From Winogradskyella sp. MH6 (GTDB lineage Bacteria > Bacteroidota > Bacteroidia > Flavobacteriales > Flavobacteriaceae): a DNA stretch of 64,000 nt. The stretch spans positions 2,356,001 through 2,420,000 of the forward strand of contig NZ_CP094494.1 in assembly GCF_022810765.1 (NCBI RefSeq), given 5' to 3'. The translations under genes and the position numbers were made by a program. Of the stretch, positions 59,272-64,000 are shown one piece after another (position 1 is the first letter of the stretch; every line of letters starts with the position of its first letter). The notes under the pieces are model-generated. The model worked only from the letters and a program-made list of their open reading frames with translations, was not told the DNA's origin and ran no database searches.

Positions 59272-62200
59272 TTAATCTACACTAAAAATTTTGGTTTCTT
59301 TAAATGGATCAACTTTTAAGTCTTTCATTTTATTTTGATAATCTTTCCATGTCGTATTGAAAAATTTATTGGTCTCACCAAAAACCTTATCAAAAGCATC
59401 TTTAGCGTGTTGAATTAATGTAGTTTCTGTTGAGGTTAGTCCAATTTGACTATCGTAAACATAACCTTGGGCTGTACGCAAACGTTGCATTGGTGTTACT
59501 TCAGGATTTCTGGTAATGCCTTGTCGCTTATCTACTTTTCCTAAGTAACTATCTATTAAACTATCTATAGCTTTTATAGTTTCTTTAGAGTTTTCAATCT
59601 GGTCTTTGTAAGTCTCCTTATCTAGTTTAGATAATTTTGTTTTATAATCTTCAGCTATAGTTTTACTTTTAACCAATTGCTCAACAGCTTCAGCGGCTTT
59701 TTCTTGCAATTGCTCTAATTGTTTGGATGCAACATAAACTTCATCTATATTTTTTTGAGATATCTCTAGTCTAGGATCAGATTTAACGGAAATTGTGGTT
59801 TCAGAAGTTAAGTTACCATAATGCAAAACAGCTTTGTAATCTCCGGGTTTTACAGAAACTCCTCCTGGTTCGCGGTTTTGCTTACGAACTCTTCTAGATG
59901 GTCTACTCACACCAGCTTCATCCATATACCATGTCCATTTATGAATACCGTTTTCCTCTGGGGATTTTTGTTTTAAGGTTCTGATTAAACGATCTCCATC
60001 ATATATTTTTAAAGTTAGAGAGTCCCAACTAATTTCATTTCCAACCTTTTTGTCGCTAATATTTTTATCACCTTTTTTAGAATCGGATTTAATATCAGAT
60101 TTAATAGCTTCTTTTTTATTAAGCATATAGGTGAAATGTGCTCCTCGATTTCGATTTTCACCATGATACATAGCATCAGCACCAAAACGGCTTCCTGTTG
60201 GTTGTTGGTAGGCAGCTTGATACGCTGTTGGAGGATCAAATAATTCAATATTCGAGTTGATAACTGACTTATCTTTTGTCATAGCTCTCAAAGGCCTAAT
60301 ATCATCTAAAACCCAAGCAGCTCTACCAAAAGTACCTATAACTAAATCGTGTTCACGAGGATGAATTACTAAATCTTTTACAGAGGTGGTAGGGAAGCCT
60401 TCGGTCCATTTTGTCCATTGTTCACCTGCATTTACAGACACATACAAGCCATCATCTGTACCCAAAAACATAAGATTTGGTTCTTCAATATCTTCAACTA
60501 TAGCTAAAGTATAGCTCTTAACATCTCTATCATCTACAATACGTTCCCATGTTTTACCATAGTTTTTAGTTCTGTAAGCATATGGAGTATAGTTAAAACG
60601 TCTGTAATCATTGGCTATTAAAAGGGCTTCTCCTTTATTTTTGTTAGAAGCTTTTATTTGTACAATCCAGCTACCTTTTGGTAATCCTGTAATGTTTTTT
60701 GAAACATCTTTCCAGTTTTTCCCTCCATCTGTAGTATAATGTACGCGACCATCATCTGTACCAACCCAAAGCATGTCTTTTTCAACAGGAGAAGGTTCTA
60801 TAACCAAAACGGTACAGTGATTTTCGGCACCAGTAGCATCCATAGTTAAACCACCACTTTCAGATTGTTTTAGCTTTTCGGGATCATTAGTGGTAAGATC
60901 TGGTGAGATGATAGTCCAAGTTTCACCTTTATCAATCGATTTATGTACAAACTGACTTCCAAAATAGATGGTACTATTATCAAAAGGATCAATATTTATG
61001 GCAGAATTCCAATTAAAACGTAATTCTACATTAGCATCAGGATGCGTTGGTCTCACTAGATAATTATTGCCAGTTTGCCAATCGTATCTGCTAACGTAAC
61101 CTTGTTGACTCATAGACCAACCGTAACGAGAGTTATCTCTATCTGGAACCACATCAAACCCATCACCAAAACTTATTTCTTGCCAGTAGCTATTTCTTAT
61201 GCCTTGGTCTTTCCAAACATAAGCAGGTCCTCGCCAAGACCCATTGTCTTGCATGCCACCATAGACGTTATATGGAAATTCATTATCCACGGCTATGTGA
61301 TAAAACTGCGCCACAGGAAGATTGCCAATAAATCTCCACGTTTTTCCACCATCTTTGGTAATATTCATACCACCATCGTTACCGTCAATCATAAAACTAC
61401 CATCTTCAGGATGAATCCACCATGCATGATGGTCTGGGTGAACACCATTACTTACACCATAGGCAGGCATGAGTTGAGTAAAGTTTTTACCACCATCTTC
61501 AGAAACGTTTACATATGTGAATACGGAATATACACGGTTTTCATTTTGAGGATCTACGTAAATTTCGGAGTAGTAAAAAGGACGATTTCCAATATCATTT
61601 TTATCGTTGACTTTTTGCCATTTAAAACCACCATCTTCACTTTTGTACAATGCATTTTTGTCTGCTTCAACTAAAGCGTAAACAATGTTTGGTTTGCCAG
61701 GTGCAATAGCCACACCAATACGACCTAAATCTCCTTTTGGGAAACCGTCTTCTTCAGTAATTTTTTTCCATGTTTTACCGCCATCATGCGTCATGTGCAA
61801 TGCAGAACCTTTTCCACCAGAATTAAAAAACCAAGGATCTCGCTTGTGTTCCCACATAGCAGCGAATAGTTTGTTTGGGTTAGAAGGATCCATCACCAAA
61901 TCAGCAACACCAGTTTTGTTGTTTGCAAAAAGAATTTTTTCCCATGTTTTGCCACCATCTGTAGTTTTAAAGACTCCACGTTCAGGATGTTCTCCCCAAG
62001 GAGAACCGATAGCACCTACATAAACCACATCAGGATTAGTTGGATCAACAATGATTCTATGTATATGTCTAGTTTTCTCTAAACCCATAGCCATCCAAGA
62101 TTTTCCACCATCTAGCGATTTGTATATTCCGTAACCGCCATTTAGTGAGTTACGAGGATTACCTTCACCTGTACCAACCCATATTACACTCGGATTAGAT

Positions 62201-62481
62201 TGCTGAATTTCAACAGCACCTATAGAAGCTGTAACCTCTTTATCGAAAATGGGTTCCCATTTTATACCTCCAGAAGTTGATTTCCAAAGTCCGCCCGAAG
62301 CCGTGCCAACATACATGATATCTGGATTGTCGTTTACGACATCTATAGCTGTAACACGACCAGACATGCCACCAGGACCAATGTTTCTGGGAGCCATGTT
62401 TTTTACTAAATCCATCGAAAATTCTTGTGCAGAAAGTAGTGCTACACAGCAAAGCATAACACATGAGAGAAAACGTTTCAT
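59272..62481 (-). CDS. Large BNR/VPS10-type beta-propeller protein, exported
   Basis: This 1069-residue protein has a signal peptide (MKRFLSCVMLCCVALLSAQ). Many Asp-box repeats of the SxDGGxxW type (KSTSGGIKW, KSLDGGKSW, KTTDGGKTW, TKDGGKTW) are spread over residues 60-720, forming ten or more propeller blades as in sortilin/VPS10 and sialidases. The C-terminal 300 residues hold a beta domain and then a charged coiled-coil region (about 925-1010). Such proteins are abundant in Bacteroidota with unknown substrate. No T9SS signal is evident. Confidence 0.85.
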   Translation of the reverse strand: MKRFLSCVMLCCVALLSAQEFSMDLVKNMAPRNIGPGGMSGRVTAIDVVNDNPDIMYVGTASGGLWKSTSGGIKWEPIFDKEVTASIGAVEIQQSNPSVIWVGTGEGNPRNSLNGGYGIYKSLDGGKSWMAMGLEKTRHIHRIIVDPTNPDVVYVGAIGSPWGEHPERGVFKTTDGGKTWEKILFANNKTGVADLVMDPSNPNKLFAAMWEHKRDPWFFNSGGKGSALHMTHDGGKTWKKITEEDGFPKGDLGRIGVAIAPGKPNIVYALVEADKNALYKSEDGGFKWQKVNDKNDIGNRPFYYSEIYVDPQNENRVYSVFTYVNVSEDGGKNFTQLMPAYGVSNGVHPDHHAWWIHPEDGSFMIDGNDGGMNITKDGGKTWRFIGNLPVAQFYHIAVDNEFPYNVYGGMQDNGSWRGPAYVWKDQGIRNSYWQEISFGDGFDVVPDRDNSRYGWSMSQQGYVSRYDWQTGNNYLVRPTHPDANVELRFNWNSAINIDPFDNSTIYFGSQFVHKSIDKGETWTIISPDLTTNDPEKLKQSESGGLTMDATGAENHCTVLVIEPSPVEKDMLWVGTDDGRVHYTTDGGKNWKDVSKNITGLPKGSWIVQIKASNKNKGEALLIANDYRRFNYTPYAYRTKNYGKTWERIVDDRDVKSYTLAIVEDIEEPNLMFLGTDDGLYVSVNAGEQWTKWTEGFPTTSVKDLVIHPREHDLVIGTFGRAAWVLDDIRPLRAMTKDKSVINSNIELFDPPTAYQAAYQQPTGSRFGADAMYHGENRNRGAHFTYMLNKKEAIKSDIKSDSKKGDKNISDKKVGNEISWDSLTLKIYDGDRLIRTLKQKSPEENGIHKWTWYMDEAGVSRPSRRVRKQNREPGGVSVKPGDYKAVLHYGNLTSETTISVKSDPRLEISQKNIDEVYVASKQLEQLQEKAAEAVEQLVKSKTIAEDYKTKLSKLDKETYKDQIENSKETIKAIDSLIDSYLGKVDKRQGITRNPEVTPMQRLRTAQGYVYDSQIGLTSTETTLIQHAKDAFDKVFGETNKFFNTTWKDYQNKMKDLKVDPFKETKIFSVD

Positions 62482-62559
62482 TATTATTAAGGTTAGTTAA
62501 TTTCCCTAAAAATAATGAAAAGATATTTGAGAATTATAAAAGAGATGTTAAGGTGTGCT

Positions 62560-63162
62560 TTAGTTATCTAATAAAACAGGAATTGTGCTACTGTTGTTAT
62601 TATAATCTTCGTTTGATAATAGCCATTTTGTACCGTAAACATCTTTATAAGTGATTTTATAAAGAATGACTTTTTTGCTCAATAAGTCTTTTACAAGGTT
62701 TAGGTTTTTAGCATTATTTATTTCTAAAACATTGATTTGCTCATTGGCAGGCAAAACAAATCCTTTTATCAATGTGTTTTTTGAATAAGGAATGGTGTCT
62801 AAACCTTTTGTGTTTTTAAAAATATAATCAAACAAGTCATCGGTATTATTAAAACTATGCGTAGTATCTAATAAAATTTCAACATTATCAATAAAAGCTG
62901 GTCCAACACCTTTGTTTCCAATTACAAACTTAAAATTGTTGCCGTACTCACTATACCATTGGTTTAAGTGAGGAAGTACGGATGCACTTTGCTGCATTTG
63001 TGTAAGTCTGTTTTCTTCCCTGGCCAAGTACGATTGGTATAGTAAAGCGATAAGTGAAATAACACTTATAAATAGAGCAGACGTGCTCATAATTTTATCA
63101 GTGGTCCAGTTGATTTTTTTTCTGGATTTTTTCGGCTCTTCTTGTTCGGTTTCCTCAGACAT
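62560..63162 (-). CDS. Single-pass membrane protein, unknown
   Basis: The product has 200 residues from the ATG at 63162 (MSEETEQEEPKKSRKK). A basic, polar N-terminus is followed by one membrane helix (about 25-46, STSALFISVISLIALLYQSYLA). A mostly beta outer domain comes next (FKFVIGNKGVGPAFIDNVEILLDT, near 78). No family was recognised. Confidence 0.65.
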   Translation of the reverse strand: MSEETEQEEPKKSRKKINWTTDKIMSTSALFISVISLIALLYQSYLAREENRLTQMQQSASVLPHLNQWYSEYGNNFKFVIGNKGVGPAFIDNVEILLDTTHSFNNTDDLFDYIFKNTKGLDTIPYSKNTLIKGFVLPANEQINVLEINNAKNLNLVKDLLSKKVILYKITYKDVYGTKWLLSNEDYNNNSSTIPVLLDN

Positions 63163-63303
63163 TCTGTAATAAGTTTTGAGTAAAGTTAACAAAATGTTAG
63201 AATCTAAAACGGTGTAAATGTTACATTAAAAATAAAACAGTTGCGGATTTGTATATAGGCATACAAAGTATCATATACTTATTGAAGGTTATAAAAATGA
63301 ATG

Positions 63304-63852
63304 TTAGTTTTTGTTTTTCTTTATCTGTTTAGGTTTTTTCCAGAGCCAAAATCCACTAAAAGCCAAAAACAAAAGCCCTAACCCAAGGATTGAAGAGTAA
63401 AAGAGCTTTACAGTTTTTTTTTCGGAATTAAATAAATAATCTACAATAGAACCATCGTGTATCATTTCTATAATATCTGCGGTTCTTGTTTCTTGTGATA
63501 AAATTTCACCAGAGTAACAGTCTATTTGAAGTTCTGTAAAATGGGTTTCAAATCGCACCTTAGCTATTCCTTTTCTAGGTCTGTAATCAATACGATTTAT
63601 TATAGTATCTAAGTTTACACTCTTAATATGATTAACAGCAATAGTTTCAATTTTGCTTAATGGGAGCAAATCTAAATTTGTATTTGCTGACTTTTCAGAT
63701 GGTGGTTTTAGCTGTAACTCATCTTTCCATGCCAATAAAATGCCACTAAGACTAATAATAGCAATAAATACCAAAAGAGACATGGCAATGTAGCGATGCC
63801 ATTTGCGGTACCATCTTACAGATTTTGCTAAAGATTTGTTTTTAGATTTCAC
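63304..63852 (-). CDS. PepSY-associated membrane helix protein
   Basis: This 182-residue protein has an N-terminal helix with KWHRYIAMSLLVFIAIISLSGILLAWKDEL (about 17-46) and a small PepSY-like domain (about 60-135). A final helix (LFYSSILGLGLLFLAFSGFWLWKKPKQ, about 147-174) follows. It resembles the membrane module of the larger reductase at 34433 but lacks redox domains. Such short forms often accompany TonB receptors or iron-related genes. It may be an electron-transfer or heme-related anchor. Confidence 0.8.
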   Translation of the reverse strand: MKSKNKSLAKSVRWYRKWHRYIAMSLLVFIAIISLSGILLAWKDELQLKPPSEKSANTNLDLLPLSKIETIAVNHIKSVNLDTIINRIDYRPRKGIAKVRFETHFTELQIDCYSGEILSQETRTADIIEMIHDGSIVDYLFNSEKKTVKLFYSSILGLGLLFLAFSGFWLWKKPKQIKKNKN

Positions 63853-63919
63853 GGTTATGTATAAACCTGCAAACTAAGAAAAATCGATTGGTATTCTTCT
63901 TAAGAAGACGTTAACGAAA

Positions 63920-64000
63920 TTACCAGTTGTCGCGAGTTTTTTTATTGGCATTACAGAATTTTATAATCTCTGCGATTCTGTTTTGTCGTGTAGCTTCTCG
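63920..64000 (-). CDS. YdeI/OmpD-associated family protein, 3' end only
   Basis: A minus-strand frame open from base 64000 ends at a TAA at 63922-63920. The last 26 residues are REATRQNRIAEIIKFC followed by a basic tail ending TRDNW. REATR-NRIAEII matches the C-terminal YdeI/OmdA pattern also seen in the protein at 12992 (REATKTKRLEKII). The rest of the gene lies outside the window. Confidence 0.7.
   Translation of the reverse strand, partial: REATRQNRIAEIIKFCNANKKTRDNW

Noticed and set aside
61075..61674. A 199-codon plus-strand frame opposite the BNR/VPS10 gene
   Set aside because: It is the complement of a well-supported coding sequence with Asp-box repeats; its translation has no recognisable domain.
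1..64000. tRNA, rRNA, complete insertion sequences, prophage genes
   Set aside because: No tRNA-like cloverleaf, rRNA sequence, transposase or phage structural gene was recognised on either strand. Short or unusual RNAs cannot be excluded without a covariance search.

Overview
The window looks like a chromosome segment of a marine-type member of the Flavobacteriaceae (Bacteroidota). It is AT-rich. Coding starts lack Shine-Dalgarno sequences, and many genes carry the Bacteroidota -7 element TAnnTTTG. The gene content fits: SusC/FecA-type TonB receptors, type IX secretion (T9SS) C-terminal signals, a fused CcoNO cbb3 oxidase, DUF3276/PUR, long-form NusB, HmuY and leucine dehydrogenase. No rRNA, tRNA, CRISPR array or complete insertion sequence was seen.

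Layout. 1-13.6 kb is mostly housekeeping: ECF sigma factor, NDH-2, YhhN, a TonB receptor plus TonB, a thioredoxin-fold protein, CsaA, PUR protein, ABC exporter, leucine dehydrogenase, NusB, DUF1573, YajC and a YdeI-like protein. 13.8-23.4 kb is a surface-protein island. It holds a 2415-residue T9SS repeat protein, a short upstream paralogue of its C-terminus, a 68-residue PID-CTERM-like protein, an exosortase and an exosortase-associated membrane protein. 23.5-28.6 kb is metabolic (PepT, Usp, PyrD, LysE, HMG-CoA lyase). 28.7-38.9 kb is a heme/iron acquisition cluster: HmuY and an HmuR-like receptor, divergent from DUF6607, ankyrin protein, DUF2271 and a PepSY/flavodoxin reductase, then a convergent FecA-like receptor. 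39.1-42.5 kb holds guaB and small genes. 42.5-44.35 kb is an integrase-less, integron-like cassette pair bounded by attC-like sites. 44.4-46.5 kb is an anti-sigma/ECF sigma/YceI set. 46.7-59.2 kb is a low-oxygen respiration region: hemN-usp, ccoS-NO-Q-P-G-H, a SafE-like protein, the copper ATPase CcoI and a Crp/Fnr regulator. The end carries a BNR/VPS10-type protein and membrane proteins.

How the parts work together. The Crp/Fnr regulator probably controls the cco operon, ccoI, hemN and, less expectedly, a tonB gene. All four promoters have an ATGA-N6-TCAT palindrome whose centre is exactly 29.5 bp upstream of the first base of a TAnnTTTG-like -7 box, which fits a class II activator position near -41.5. 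The two receptor operons of the heme/iron cluster carry palindromes at their promoters that look like metal-regulator operators.

The items most worth following up are the cassette array, the giant protein/PID-CTERM/exosortase unit with a perfect 32-bp palindrome inside the exosortase gene, the fixed-spacing Fnr promoters, the iron cluster with its poorly characterised middle genes, and a perfect hairpin in the guaB leader.
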